Numbered from the stretch's first letter, positions 1 to 12,600 are shown. The stretch is 64,000 nt of DNA from Nonlabens ulvanivorans (GCF_000755285.1 NZ_BBMK01000007.1:1-64000), one strand, 5' to 3'. Numbers and translations are program-made. Notes: a model not told the origin generated them from the sequence alone.

Positions 1-17
1 AAAAAGGTGCCTTTTTT
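1..17 (-). terminator. Possible terminator after the EamA gene
   Basis: A run of A, then a short G/C stem, then a run of T forms a small hairpin (arms about 1-6 and 11-16, loop of four). It lies about 35 bp beyond the stop codon of the minus-strand EamA gene. It is cut by the window edge, so flanking bases cannot be judged. Confidence 0.35.
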
Positions 18-24
18 GAGAATC

Positions 25-40
25 TGCTTACGCGTAAGCG
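25..40. repeat. Variant of the 16-bp palindrome
   Basis: Reads TGCTTACGCGTAAGCG. It differs from the window-wide palindrome CGCTTTCGCGAAAGCG at three positions, two of which are symmetric changes that keep the dyad (TTTCGCGAAA to TTACGCGTAA). It lies just past the EamA stop codon. Confidence 0.5.
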
Positions 41-53
41 AAATAGAAGTACT

Positions 54-902
54 CTAAGTACTCCATTTAGATTTATAAAGTATATTAAGTACTAACCCAA
101 TTATGACTAATGCGATCCCTAAAACAGACCATAAGGTATAGATTTCCATAAACCATATTGCACCTATCAATACCGTAAAAATGACTTCTAAATATTTAAG
201 AGGTGCTACCAAAGATGTGGATGCTATTTGAAAAGAACGAGTCATAAAAAGCTGCCCTATAAACCCTACAACACCTAGACTGGCTAATAATAACCATTCA
301 ACTCCTACTGGTTGAATCCAGTTATTAATACTAAGTAGACCACCAATTATAACACCTATCGCCATAAAGTAATTAATGATAACTATAGAATGATCTTGTT
401 TACCGATTTTAGAAATAACAACAAATACTAATCCCATACCAACCGCAGATAATAGTACCAGACCTATACCGATAAGGGATATGTTTTCTTCATATCCTTT
501 TAAAATAAACACTCCTGAAAATGCGATTAAGAAAAACAACCATTGTATTGGTTTTATTCTTTCTTTAAGCCATATTACAGCAAAAACAGCTGCAAATATG
601 GGTGATAAATATCTCAAAGTTACCGCTGTACCTACCGGTAAGTATTTGAGTGACAAAAAGAAGAGTAATAGCGATATAGTACCAAAGACGCCACGAGCAA
701 TTAACAACCATCTTTTATTACCTAAAATCGAAATTTTCTTGTAATTAAGGTAAACCATTGTGATAATCAAGGAACCAATAGATCTAAAAAAGACTAATTG
801 AAATGCGCTAAAATTAGATAGATATTTTACAACACCGTTCATTATCGCAAACGCAAGTGTGCTGAAAAGCATGAAAAGTATCGCCTTTTGTAAATCCTTC
901 AT
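54..902 (-). CDS. EamA/DMT-family membrane transporter
   Basis: An integral membrane protein of about 282 residues made of two repeated EamA (drug/metabolite transporter) halves with roughly ten hydrophobic segments. The first half holds the typical 'FRSIGSL' and 'LRYLSPIFAAVFA' segments; the second half repeats this pattern near 'SLVAPLKYLEVIF'. Substrate cannot be read from sequence. The ATG at 902 is preferred; an in-frame TTG two codons upstream is a less likely start. It is the last gene of a minus-strand run of PUL genes, but it has its own upstream region holding a near-perfect UxuR-type operator, so it may export or import a sugar acid or related metabolite. Confidence 0.85.
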   Translation of the reverse strand: MKDLQKAILFMLFSTLAFAIMNGVVKYLSNFSAFQLVFFRSIGSLIITMVYLNYKKISILGNKRWLLIARGVFGTISLLLFFLSLKYLPVGTAVTLRYLSPIFAAVFAVIWLKERIKPIQWLFFLIAFSGVFILKGYEENISLIGIGLVLLSAVGMGLVFVVISKIGKQDHSIVIINYFMAIGVIIGGLLSINNWIQPVGVEWLLLASLGVVGFIGQLFMTRSFQIASTSLVAPLKYLEVIFTVLIGAIWFMEIYTLWSVLGIALVIIGLVLNILYKSKWST

Positions 903-944
903 CGTCAACTATTAATTATGACTGTGCAAGTTTAAGAGTTTATA

Positions 945-956
945 TTGGTTAACCAG
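945..956. promoter_or_regulatory. UxuR-type operator, one mismatch
   Basis: Reads TTGGTTAACCAG, matching the TTGGT-N2-ACCAA half-site arrangement found at 15712 and 38494 except for the last base. It lies 43-54 bp before the EamA start codon. The GntR/FCD protein encoded at 37755-38474 is the likely binder; this is inference from operator shape. Confidence 0.5.
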
Positions 957-1026
957 CTCCGTTTTAAGAGGACTTTAATCATCTCTTTTTTAGGTTTCGT
1001 AATACCCATAATTTAATTTTTAATAA

Positions 1027-3434
1027 TTATTCTATGACTAGAAAAGTGCCTTTAAAACTTTGATTTAAAACCATTACCTCTAACTTATCACCATTGTCGT
1101 TGCGCTCTATTTCTATGGTTGCTTTACCGTTTGCCATTTTTATGGACTCGCTTCCAGTAGGTGTTCCATGACTTTTTAAAGTCTTACCGCCAGACATGGC
1201 TTGGAAATAAACTCGCTCTTCATAATCTAGACATCTTAGTCCATCTGCATCTACAGCTTGGGCGATGAGTAAAATATTACCATTATCTAATTGCTTTGAA
1301 TCTAACGTAAGTGCCTTAGGCTTTCCGTTTTTAGTAAATCTATAATTCACCCTAAGTTCATCATTCACTATAGCACCATCATTCATTGTTCCAGTAGCAC
1401 GCATATCGTTTTCACCTTCCTTAAAATCTACTAACCAAGTAAGACCGGATGCAGGAAACTTGTTAATGTCTTTAATCTTTTTACCTAAAGATTTACCATT
1501 CATAAAGAATTCCACCTCTTCTGCATTAGAATAAACGCTTATTTCTCTTTCTAATCCTTTAGGGCCTTGACGCTCTGTCCAGGTGTGTGATTCTATCCAT
1601 GCAAATGGTTCATCACTCCAGTAGCTTTTAAAAACATAATAGGAATCTTTGGGGGGGTTATTATTTCTATCCACCAACCCTTTTTGATTAATATACGGGA
1701 TATCATTTTCTGGTCGCAATGGCGTCCCAAAATCTTTAAACGCCCATTGTGCATTGCCTACAAATGTTGTATCAGTTTCTGATATACGTAGATGCCAGTC
1801 AAAAAGATCGACCATATAGTTTTCACTCCAGTCACCTATTTGGGCAATATTAGCCACGTCTGTTTGTACGATTGCCTCTTCCCATCCATCAGCTTGAATA
1901 GCTCCTTCTCCAGTAATCGGATTTTCTGTATGTCGGCCTAGATGACTGCTGCCACCATATTCTGTATGGATAAAATGGTTGTACTGAGCTTTATATTGAT
2001 TAATCGCTTTTTGATAGCTTTTATAACTACCAGAATACCATCCAGACCATATAGATGGAGAGAAGACATCTACGATATCTGCACCTTCATAATATTTTCT
2101 AATAGCCGTTACTCTAGATGGATCCATTTCATGAGCTATATCATGCAGTGATTGTAAGTACTGGTTCATCTTTACTGTATTATCACCATCTTCAAAATCT
2201 GGCAACCAATACATCTCGTTTCCTAACGACCAGAATACAATACTGGGATGATTATAATTCTGATTGATAATTTCCTTCAACATGCCGGTAGTATTTTCTT
2301 GCCATACATCATTACCCAATCCGCCACGACACCATGGTAGTTCATCCCAGACAATTAATCCTAACTCATCACAGGCCTTGTAAATTTCAGGATCTTGTGG
2401 ATAATGTGCTAGCCGCACAAAGTTAGTGCCCATGCTTTTTATGAGTTCCATATCTGCACGGTGCTGTTCATTACTCATGGCCGCTCCTACTCCTGCGTGT
2501 TCTTCATGTCTGTGAGTACCTCTTAAAAGTAATCGCTCACCATTTAAATAAAACGCTCCATGATCTTTAAATTCAAACCATCGTAAACCTACTTTGTCTT
2601 CGGTTTGATCTATGATTTCATCTCCATCTTTAACCATGATAGTTAGTGTATAAAGATTTGGGCTTTTAGGACTCCATAGTTGCGGATCTGTAATATTTTG
2701 AATTGAAATTCCAGTATACCCATCAGCCATTGCTATTTCAGTAATTGCGATAGATTCACCAGTAGGTGATTTAAATATGGCATCTACTATTAAGTCACCT
2801 GAAAATTTGATATATCCAAACTAACATCTACAGTTGCACTTTCTTTAGAAACTTGCGGTGTAGAGACTTTCACTCTATCAATATGTGTTTCAGGTAAAGT
2901 CACTAGCCATACATCTCTTGTAATACCTCCATAAATAAAGAAATCACTTTTTTGAGAAGGAATCACTTCTGGATCATAACTATTATCTGCTCTCACTAAG
3001 ATTTTGTTATTTCCTGTTTTTACCTCATCAGTAATATCCACTGTAAAACCTATATATCCACCTATATGACCGCCTACCTTAATCCCATTCACATATACTT
3101 CGGACACAATATTTACTCCTTCAAAATACAATTCGTAAACTGCATTTATGTTTACCGATTCTATGGTTAGGTCTTTTTTATACCAGCTAGAATTACGCCT
3201 ATAGCCAGGCTCTAAATCTGTTGCATCGAGCGCATTCCATGTATGTGGTAGATTTACAGATTCCCAATCTTGCTTTTCTAGAGCTTCATTTATATCTAAT
3301 GTTGGATGCTCTAAATATTGCCAATCTTGATTAATATTAGTCTTTGACCTTTTAACAGTAATGTTTGAATTATCTGACTTACAGCCTGCTGTAATCACAA
3401 AGACAAGTAACCAAAGTTTCAGAAGGTGATTCAT
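1027..3434 (-). CDS. GH2-family lipoprotein glycosidase (beta-galactosidase-like), frame broken
   Basis: A glycoside hydrolase family 2 enzyme of about 802 residues once one missing base is restored. The N-terminus is a lipoprotein signal with lipobox 'ITAGC'. Next come the sugar-binding domain ('LPHTWNALD', 'YGGITRDVWL'), the immunoglobulin-like domain and the TIM barrel with 'LRGTHRHEEH', the acid/base Glu in 'WSLGNEM' and the nucleophile Glu in 'TEYGGSSH'. The frame breaks at a T4 run (plus-strand A4, 2812-2815): reading on in the other frame continues the protein without a gap, and total length becomes a multiple of three with one extra T. A C7/G7 run at 1651-1657 adds one Pro to 'NNNPPKDSYY'. 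It follows GH88 by 21 bp. Family members act as beta-galactosidases or beta-glucuronidases; which one is open. Confidence 0.85.
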
Positions 3435-3455
3435 AAATAGGTTTTAAAAGGATGA

Positions 3456-4645
3456 TTATTGATCAAGATCTGTTAAGCGCAACATTAGTTCTAAGAAATA
3501 ATAATCTCCATATATGATAGGTTCATCCATTTCTGACCGTTTGGACCAATCACCAGAGCTGTGTTGAAGTATAAAAGGAACCTCTAGGTCAGCTGCAAGA
3601 ATATATTCCTCAGACTTTAAACTATTCAATACTTTCCTGCTATAATTGATGTAGTCTTGCTTATCCGTGTAACCATAAAGCTCTACCAAAGCCGATGCTA
3701 CTATTGCTGCAGCAGATACATCCTTAGGCTCATCTGGAATATTAGGAGCATCAAAATCCCAATATGGTATACCATCTGCTGGTAAATTTTTATGATGGAT
3801 AAAAAGTTTGCAGTTGCTTGCGCTTGTTTTAAATATTCTTCGTTTTTAGTATATCTATAAGCCATCGTGTATCCATAAATGGCCCAACCTTGTCCACGTG
3901 CCCATGCAGAGTCGTTGCTGTAGCCTTGGTGAGTTACACGTTCTTTGACATTACCATTAATCGTGTCATATACCACCACATGTACAGTACTATTATCTGG
4001 TCTAAAATGATTTCTTAAAGTTGTATTAGCATGTGCGACGGCTAGCTTGTGAAAAGTAGAATCGCCAGATAGTTTTGTTGCTTCAAAAAGCAATTCTAAA
4101 TTCATCATATTATCTATAATCACAGGGAATTCCCATTGGTCCCTTTTAAAGTCCCAAGATCGTATAGATTGTACATTAGGATTAAAACGTGTCGCTAGCG
4201 TTTGGGCACTTGATATTAATACATCTTTATAATGTTCATTTCCTGTACGATGGTAACCTAATCCAAAACTGTTGTAAACTTTAAAACCCATATCATGAGT
4301 TCTATCATTATATTTTTCTTTTTCTATAAAAGCCGTCCATTTAATTGCGCTTTCGCGAAAGCGAGACTCACCAGTGATATCGTATAACATCCAAAGATTA
4401 CCTGCATAGAATCCACTGGTCCAGTCTTTAGACGGTCTCTTTAAAATCTCATTCTTATCTAGATTATAACTTCTAGGAAAGGACAAAGAGTCAATAGGGT
4501 AATTAATGACTTTGTCATACCGTTTTAAAAGTAATTGATCTATTGAAAAGGTTTTTTCGTTACTGGATGGCTTACAGGACGACACGATAATAATAAGTCC
4601 GAGAATAAACAGAAATCGATTAATTATAGCCATAAATGAATGCAT
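3456..4645 (-). CDS. GH88 unsaturated glucuronyl hydrolase lipoprotein, frame broken
   Basis: About 396 residues after repair, the normal GH88 length. These enzymes hydrate the 4,5-unsaturated uronic acid left by polysaccharide lyases and so free the next sugar. Seen: lipoprotein signal with lipobox 'IVSSC', the (alpha/alpha)6 barrel motifs 'DWTSGFYAGNLW', 'THDMGFKVYNS' with the first conserved Asp, and 'NDSAWARGQGWA' with the second. The frame breaks at an A5 run on the plus strand (3801-3805); adding one base joins 'ATANFF' to 'IHHKNLPADGIPYWDFDAP' and restores length mod 3. A later ATG at 4633 is also possible. The perfect 16-bp palindrome at 4348 lies in frame and codes for RFRES. Its products would feed KduI and KduD encoded at 17.9-19.5 kb. 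Confidence 0.9.
4348..4363. repeat. 16-bp palindrome CGCTTTCGCGAAAGCG, perfect
   Basis: Lies inside the GH88 gene, in a frame that encodes RFRES. See the finding on this repeat. Confidence 0.95.
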
Positions 4646-4765
4646 TTGAAAATAATTGAACAGTCGTTTATAACATTCTAATAATGCTTTTTTAAGAATC
4701 TGCTCTGTTGTTAACTAAAAGTACTACAATCAATAGAACCCTAAATTCAAATTTAGGTATACAAA

Positions 4766-4794
4766 AATCCCAGCAACATAAAGTCACTGGGATT
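4766..4794 (-). terminator. Terminator after susD of the first PUL
   Basis: Arms AATCCCAG (4766-4773) and CTGGGATT (4787-4794) enclose a 13-base loop. On the minus strand the stem is followed by TTTTTG. It sits 25 bp beyond the SusD stop codon, so susCD can end here while GH88/GH2 may be read through or from an own promoter in 4646-4765. Confidence 0.75.
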
Positions 4795-4818
4795 AAAGCA
4801 GTTGGCTATTTCAACTTC

Positions 4819-6372
4819 TTAATATCCTGGATTCTGAGGCAATAAATTTGGATTTCTATCTAACTCATCTGCCGGTAATGGCATTAAATAATCTGTTGCA
4901 GAAAAGTCTGATTTAGCACCTTCAAGTCCCGTAGGTCCAAATGCAGTTGCTCCTAACTGTCTTCTAGCGATATCGTACCATCTTTTACCTTCAAAAGCTA
5001 GTTCTAATCGACGCTCTTCTAATACATCATTTGTTGTAACCATATAGTTCATAGGCAACTCTGCTGGTTCAGCGCTAGGAGCAACTGTAGTGCTTACACC
5101 AGCTACTAATGTAGAACCACCCATTCTAGCTCTAGCTCTAACACGATTCATGTATGTTAAGGCTGATGTGTTATCACCTATCTCTACTGCCGCTTCTGCA
5201 GCAATTAAAAGTAACTCTGCATATCGTAGCATAGAGTAGTTATGACTTGTCGCTCTGGCGTTACCACGAGCAAATGCTCCTGGAAAACGAGTATATTTTG
5301 CGATGTAAGGTCTGTTTTTAGCAAACTGATGTCCACTTGTTGTAAAATTAGTATAGAACTCAAGGTTACCATTAATACTAGCACCATCATCCATGCTTAC
5401 TGCACGTCTATAGTCTAGAGGATCCCATGTATCATATACAGCAAAAGAAGGTACTGCAACAGACCAGCCTCCACCAGAATTTCTATCATCTCCTCTAATA
5501 CCTGTCATAGGTGCGATTTGATCATAAGCATTATTAGGTGCTTCAAAATTGTTGTAGTCTAATGCAAATATTGGCTCTACCGACGCATCTATTTCATCTG
5601 CATTAAATAAGTTTTGAAAATCTAAATCTAAATCATAACCATAAAGACCTTCATTCATAATTACCTCTGAAGCCTCATCAAAAGCTTTTTGAAACATAGC
5701 TGTATCATTAGTGCCAGCCATTGTTAAATAAACTAAAGCTAGGTAAGAGCTAGCAGCTCCTTTAGAAGGTATTGCACGAGATACTTGTGTATCAGGCAAC
5801 CATTCTTTGGCATACTCTAAATCAGCGATAATATTTTCATATACCTGAGCTGCAGGTGTTTTACTAATTGCAGCAGCAGCATCAGCGTCTGTTATAGGCG
5901 CATCAATATAAGGAACATCACCGAACTGTCTTACTAAGTGAAAATAGTAAAATGCTCTTATGAAATATGCTTGAGCAATAACTGGATTTTTAATAGACTC
6001 ATCTGCAGCTACAGATTCTGCTCCTGCAATAGCTTGGTTAGCCGCTGCAATACCTTGATAGGTTTTAGGCCAGAACTCACTGATCATACCATTGTTACCC
6101 AAGGTAGTCAGATCATTCATTTCCATTCTTCTTGTTTCATTTGAAGCAAGATCTACCATATCAGAGCGTAACATTAATGCTACTGATAACTTTCTACCCC
6201 AAAACTTTTCATTAATAGCATGAGTATAAGCACCGTTAACAGCCGTCTGAATATCTTGTGGTGATTGAAAGAATCCATCAGGTGATAATCTACCTACAGG
6301 ATCTTCTTCTAAATCTGAACATCCTATTATTGATACACCTATCAATAACAGTAATAATTTATATGTTTTCAT
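4819..6372 (-). CDS. SusD/RagB-family outer-membrane glycan-binding lipoprotein
   Basis: A 517-residue SusD homologue that caps the SusC channel at the cell surface and binds the target oligosaccharide. The start is a lipoprotein signal with lipobox 'SIIGC', followed by 'SDLEEDPVGRLSPDGFF', the usual N-terminal pattern. Middle TPR-like helices ('AQAYFIRAFYYFHLVRQFGDVPYI') and the C-terminal RagB/SusD signature ('YMVTTNDVLEERRLELAFEGKRWYDIARR') are intact. It starts 29 bp after the SusC stop, so the two are one transcript. No frame break is seen. Confidence 0.95.
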   Translation of the reverse strand: MKTYKLLLLLIGVSIIGCSDLEEDPVGRLSPDGFFQSPQDIQTAVNGAYTHAINEKFWGRKLSVALMLRSDMVDLASNETRRMEMNDLTTLGNNGMISEFWPKTYQGIAAANQAIAGAESVAADESIKNPVIAQAYFIRAFYYFHLVRQFGDVPYIDAPITDADAAAAISKTPAAQVYENIIADLEYAKEWLPDTQVSRAIPSKGAASSYLALVYLTMAGTNDTAMFQKAFDEASEVIMNEGLYGYDLDLDFQNLFNADEIDASVEPIFALDYNNFEAPNNAYDQIAPMTGIRGDDRNSGGGWSVAVPSFAVYDTWDPLDYRRAVSMDDGASINGNLEFYTNFTTSGHQFAKNRPYIAKYTRFPGAFARGNARATSHNYSMLRYAELLLIAAEAAVEIGDNTSALTYMNRVRARARMGGSTLVAGVSTTVAPSAEPAELPMNYMVTTNDVLEERRLELAFEGKRWYDIARRQLGATAFGPTGLEGAKSDFSATDYLMPLPADELDRNPNLLPQNPGY

Positions 6373-6401
6373 AATTATATATTTACGATTATTATTTGTG
6401 A

Positions 6402-9400
6402 TTAAAATGTTGCGTTAAGACTAAATGTCACTGTTCTAGATGTCGGGTAATTTCCAAAATCAAAACCTCTAATAGTATTTTGTTTTGCATTACTCGAACC
6501 ACCTCCACCAAAATAACTTGCTTCAGGATCTAAACCAGAGTAATCTGTGATAGTCAATAAGTTTTGAGCACTTACTGAAAATCTTAGTCGCTCTAAACGG
6601 ATTTTACTTAATAATTCTGATGGCACATTATAGCCTAGCGAAACGTTTTTAAGTCTAATATAGCTTCCATCTTCTACAAAACGAGAAGAAATCTCTCTGT
6701 TACTATTGTTACCTACACGTGGTACATTAGTATTAGTATTAGTAGGAGTCCAAGCATTGTTAAAATTAGAAACTGTAGTGTTGGAATCACCATTTACAAG
6801 TTGAACATTGGTTAAGTTAAATATTTCACCACCTTGAGAGCCTTGGAAGAAAATGCTTAAATCAAAGTCTTTATAACTGAAGTTATTTGTGAATCCAAAA
6901 GTATAATCTGGATTAGGGTTACCAATGGTTGTACGATCATCTTCAGTGATATCACCACTGTTATCAATATCTCTAAATAAAGGATCTCCTGCTACTCCAC
7001 CAGCTAAGGTAGCTGTACCAGCAGGCAAAGCTCCTCCTTGATAAACACCTGCATAATCATAACCCCCCAGAAAAGACCTACTTCTTCACCTACTCTTAAG
7101 ATTGTGCTTTGATCATGGCTGAAATAACTAGGCGTACCGTCGTCAAATACATCTGCATCGTTAATTAATGCTACAACTTTATTCTTATTGAATGAAATAT
7201 TAAAGTTGGTAGTCCAAGAGAAGTTCTCGTTACTTATGTTTCTTGAAGTCAAAGCTAATTCAAAACCTTTATTATTTATTTCCCCCCCTAAATTAGTTAA
7301 AATGTCAGAGCTTAAATAACCAAAGTATTCCGGAATACCATTATTACTAAGAATGATATCTTTAGTATCAATATTATAATAATCTAATGATAAGGTAAAT
7401 CTATTTTTAAGTAATCCTAAATCTAGTCCAATATTAGTTTGATATGATGATTCCCATTTCAGATTTGGGTTAGCAGGTTGATCTGACGTAACAGCTCCTA
7501 CTGTACCACCGTTACTAGAAGCATATAATGAAGCAAATCTAGCTAGTGATTGATATGGTCTAATAGCTGGATTACCTGTCACACCATAACTCGCTCTAAG
7601 TTTTAAGTTTGATATAGCATTGATGTCCTTAATAAAGTCCTCATTAGATATTTTCCACCCTATCGCTGCCGATGGGAATATAGCGTACTTTTCATTTTTT
7701 GCAAAATTGGAAGCTCCATCTCTTCTTACCGTAGCGGTAAAGAGATATTTATCATCCCAATCAAAGTTTACTCTACCAAATTGAGATTGAATTTCAACAA
7801 CACTTAACGCAGAAGTTGCAGGCAGTAAAGTTTGTGCACTTCCTAAGTTATAAAATGAAAATGAATCAGAAAGAAAACCATTTGCAGCTGCTCCAAATAC
7901 CTCAGTAGTTGTTTTTTGATAAGACAAACCTCCTAGTAAAGTTAATTTACCTTTACCAATTTCTCTTTTGTAAGTTAAGTAGTTTTCATTTAAAACATCT
8001 CTTTGTCTCGTATTTACAATCGCTGCTCTACCTCCTACAGCACCTGCTGTAACTTCTAAAGAAGAAGGACTATAAGTACCTTGCTTAGTTGTTTCACTAC
8101 TTAAACCTAACGTGGTTTTAAACTCTAGACCTTTTACAATCTCGTAATTAGCATAAAAATTTGATCTGAAATCAGATTCTCTAGTTTCATCTACACGTTC
8201 TGTTGCTATTGCAAATGGATTATCAACTAAATCTCCTACAGTGTTACCAGAGTTGTACGTTCCATCATCATTAAAAACCGGCTGATCTGGAGCATAACGC
8301 ATTGCTAGAGAGATAACATCATCTCCACCACCACCAATACCACCTAAACCTGTGGATTGAGTTGACACACCATTCTTAGTACCTAAACTACCAAATAGGT
8401 TTAAACCTAATTTCAATTTATCATTTACTTGAGCATCAATATTGGACAAAAATGTAATTCGTTCAAAATCTGAGTTAATTATGATCCCTTCTTGATCAAA
8501 ATAATTTGCAGATGCATAAAAGTTAATTTTATCAGATCCACCAGAAAAAGAAAACTGATGTGTTTTAGTACTACCAGTAGTATAAATTAAATCTTGCCAA
8601 TTTGTATTTGCAGGACCCTGAGGATAAGCGATAGTGTTTCCATTATTTGCTCTGATCTGTGTTTGATAAGCTGCAAATTGATCTGCGTTTAATAGATCTA
8701 ATTCGTTAGTGGTATTTTGAATAGAGTAATTTGTATTGTATTCAACCACCATTTTACCATTTCTTCCTTTTTTAGTAGTTACCAATACTACACCATTAGC
8801 ACCTCTAGAACCGTAAATCGCCGTTGCAGAAGCATCTTTTAAAATTTCCATTGATTCGATATCATTGGCCTGAGGCATAGAAGCTCCAATAAAACCGTCA
8901 ACAACGATTAATGGAGAACTACTCGCACCAATAGAAGTATTTCCTCTAATTTGAATATTGATAGGAGCACCTGGCTCTCCACCATTATTAGATTGTACTA
9001 CAACACCAGCTGCTCTACCTTGTAAAGCTTGTGCTGCATCTAGTACAGGAAATGCATTTAATTCCTTACTAGTTACTGAAGAAACAGAACCTGTAATATC
9101 GCTTTTCTTTACACCACCATAACCTACAACAACAATTTGATCAAGTAAAGCAAGGTCTTCCTTTAAAGTCACATTAATAACAGACTGATTATTTACTGGC
9201 ACCTCCATAGTTGCATAACCGACATAACTATATACGATAGTCGCAGCTGCTGCATCTGCAACATTTATAGAGTAGTTACCATCTATATCTGTAGTGGTAG
9301 CACTAGAGCTTCCTTTAATAAGTACGGTCACTCCTAAAAGTGGCTCAGTTTGTTCATCAATAACCTTACCTGTAACTGTCGTTTGCGCATATGAAAACAT

Positions 9401-9466
9401 GGCAAATAACATACAGCCTAAAAAGGTGCTGATATTTAAAAACTTGTTGGGGTTAGTTTTTTGCAT
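6402..9466 (-). CDS. SusC/RagA-family TonB-linked outer-membrane transporter, frame broken
   Basis: About 1020 residues. The signal peptide ends near 'MFSYAQ', then a carboxypeptidase-regulatory-like domain (about residues 30-100), the plug with 'LQGRAAGVVVQS', 'IQIRGNTS', 'PLIVVDGF' and 'ILKDASATAIYGSRGANGV', and the beta-barrel. The frame breaks at a C6 run (7063-7068, G6 on the coding strand). With four G instead of six the protein reads 'GLFWGYDYAGVYQGG' and continues to the natural stop, and the total length becomes a multiple of three. A second run, C7 at 7282-7288, adds one Gly in 'NLGGEINNKGFEL', where family members usually have one. It imports the oligosaccharides caught by SusD using TonB energy. 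Confidence 0.92.
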
Positions 9467-9621
9467 AAGAGTAAAAAATTAGATAATTAGTTTAAAGTTA
9501 TTAATTTGAAAAAACAGCTAAATCGTTTTCGAAAAACCAAACACGATTATATCATTAATTCAGATTGTTAAAATTAGCTTAACAAGCACAACTAAAAATT
9601 CAAAAAAGGGTATAAAAAAAT

Positions 9622-9642
9622 CCCGATTTCATTAAAATCGGG
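9622..9642 (-). terminator. Rho-independent terminator of the hybrid regulator gene
   Basis: CCCGATTT and AAATCGGG form an 8-bp stem with a five-base loop. On the minus strand the stem is followed by ATTTTTTTA. It lies 33 bp past the stop codon of the hybrid two-component gene and separates it from the SusC promoter region (9467-9620). Confidence 0.9.
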
Positions 9643-9674
9643 AGTTTCAAAGGGTTATTTGTTAAAATCAAATT

Positions 9675-12600
9675 CTACACTGAGAATTTTTTAGAATAAA
9701 CTGATGGTGTCTCTCCATAGACTTTTTGGAAGCATTTACTAAAGTATTTTGGGTTTCTAAAACCTACTTTATAACTTACTTCAGAAATATTTAGGGTTCC
9801 CAATTCTAATAATTGAGCAGCCCTTTTCATTCTGAAATGTTGTATAAATTCGTTAGGAGTAAAATTAGTCCAAGCCTTAACTTTAATAAATAACATCGTT
9901 CTACTTACTCCTAAATCTGAGCAAAATGTAGGAATATCAAAATGATCATTAGGTATATTATATTCTACTATCTGGATTGCCTTTTTCATAAGCTCATCAT
10001 CTACTGAAGAAACACTTACTTCATCGGGCGTGAACATGTCTCCATTTCCAAATTTCTTTTTTAATCTAGATTTATAAGAAAGTAGATTCTTTACACGCAA
10101 TTGTAGCTCATTAATATCAAAAGGCTTACTTAAATAATCATCAGCACCACTTTCTAGACCTTCCAGTTTATAAATTAAAGATGATCTTGATGTTAAGAGT
10201 ACTACAGGTATATGACTAGTGCGCACATCTTCTTTAATCTTTGAACATAATTCTGTTCCAGCCATAACTGGCATCACCACATCACTTACAATGATATCTG
10301 GGTTGTTATTTACTGCTATTTTAAAGGCTTCTTCTCCGTTACTAGCCTCTAGTACATTATAATTTTGCTTTAACAATTGAGCCATAAATGACCTTAAAGA
10401 AACATTATCCTCAACGACAAGTACGGTAGATTTTTCATCATCATTAGTAAAATCTATACTGGATGGCTCAGTTACTAGATTAGTATTCTCTAATTGATTT
10501 GTATATTGTGTTACATCATCACTAAACTTAAAGTCTGAAATTATCTGATCTTCAGAAAAATGTTCTTTACCTAGCTTAAGGGATATTAAAAATGTCGAAC
10601 CTTGATTTACCTCACTCTGCAATTTAATTTGTCCCTTATGTAGTTGAACTATATTTTTAACGATGTTTAAACCGATACCGGTTCCTTGATTATATATGCT
10701 AGCATTTTCTTTATGAGACTCCACTTCATAAAAGCGATCAAAGACTTTTTCTTGCTTCTCTTGTTCTATACCTATACCATTATCCTTGACTTTAATGTGA
10801 ATATATTCTTTGTCTCTAGATATCTTTATTTTAATTTTTCCACCTTTAGGTGTAAACTTAAATGCGTTAGAAATGAGATTAAAAAACACACGTTCTAACT
10901 TTTGTCTATCATAGTAGACTAGGATTTCTTCATCAATGGTTTTAAAGTCATAATCATATTCTCCTAATTTTGCATGTTCTTTAAAACTAAAGTATATCTC
11001 TTTTAAAAACTTAACGATGTTCCTTCGGCCGCATGAATTTCAAATTGATTTTTTTCCAATTTTCTAAAATCCATTAGTGTATTAATAAGTTGTAGTAATT
11101 GTTTACCGTTGCTCTCAATTACTAATAGTTTTTTATACATCTTATTAGTCCCTTTATAGTCAGCCAGCAATTGCTGCAACGGTCCTAATATCAAGGTGAG
11201 TGGTGTTCTAAACTCATGAGAAATATTAGTAAAAAACTGTAGTTTAGCCTCGTTAATATCTCTATTACGTTGCAATTGAATCTGTTCAAATTTTAATTCT
11301 TCTTGCAATTTAGTTCTAGATTTAAGTATCCTTAATAAAACATAAGCAACTGCTATAAACACTGCAGTATACAAGACAAATGCCCACCAGCTATACCACG
11401 GTGCAGGTTTTGCCTTGATAATCAAAGTTGTAATCTCACTTTTAATCCCATCGCCATTAACGCCACGTACTTCAAAATTATAATCTCCTGCATTTTGAAT
11501 GGCATAGGTAGCTTTATTCTCTACCGTTGTATTCCACTGTTTTTCTAATCCATTTAATCTATACTCATAAGTTTTACTTGTTAAATTATGATAACTAGGC
11601 ATTGTGAACTCAATGGTAAAATTGCGCTGATTATGATCGATTTTTAACGCTTTCGCGAAAGCGATATTTTCAACCTCATCATCATTATCATTGAACTTTA
11701 AGGGATCATCGCCTGTAGTTCTAAAATTAGTAATGAGCACGTCAGGAGCGTAATTATCTGTACGTATTTTTGTAGTATTAAACGAGGATATACCTGACAC
11801 ACTTCCAAAAACGAGTTGATCTTGTGGAAGTCTTAACACGGCATTATCACTAAATTCATTACCTACTAACCCATCCTTTTGCTGGTTGAGTGATAAAATC
11901 TGTTCGTTTTCTTTATTGAGCTTTAAAATACCTTGATTACTACTCATCCATAACATGCCATTACCATCCTCGATAATAGAATGTATGGTCGTAATTTCTT
12001 TGTCTGCCCACTGTAATGGAACTTTTATAAACTGGTCATTAACTCTCTTAAAGAGACCTTGGGATTTAGTTCCTGCCCATATTACCTTATCACTATCTTC
12101 ATAAAGATGTAATACGTCAAAACCAGCATCCTGATCTTTATCAAATAAATAATTTAAGATCTTATCGTTCTTATCAACACTATTAAGTCCATTTTGAGTT
12201 CCCACCCATAGTGTCCCATTGTTATCAAATAATAAGGATCTTACCAAATCACTCGTAAGACCATCTTCACGATTTAAAGTGGTAATTTTTTTGGTTGCAT
12301 CTTGCGAGATAACTCCTTTACCGAAGGTTCCATAATAAAAGTGATTTCCAGATTTTAAAATGGAGTACACTCCTATATCTTTAAGTATGTCATCTAATGG
12401 ACTTTTTGTAAATTGATTAGTATCTGTATTATAAACCTCAACACCGTTACTAAATGTCCCTATGTACAGAGTATTTTGTTCTAGATAAAGTGCTTTTATA
12501 TTGTTCTCAACTAGTTCACTATTCTCACTCGTTAGATATTTAAAATCTTTGGTATCGAGATCTAGAATATTTATACCACCTTGTTCTGTACCTATAAAAA

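Noticed and set aside
7063..7068. Programmed frameshifting in SusC at the G6 run
   Set aside because: Four G gives the uninterrupted family sequence; there is no downstream pseudoknot that I can see, and many other genes show the same kind of break.
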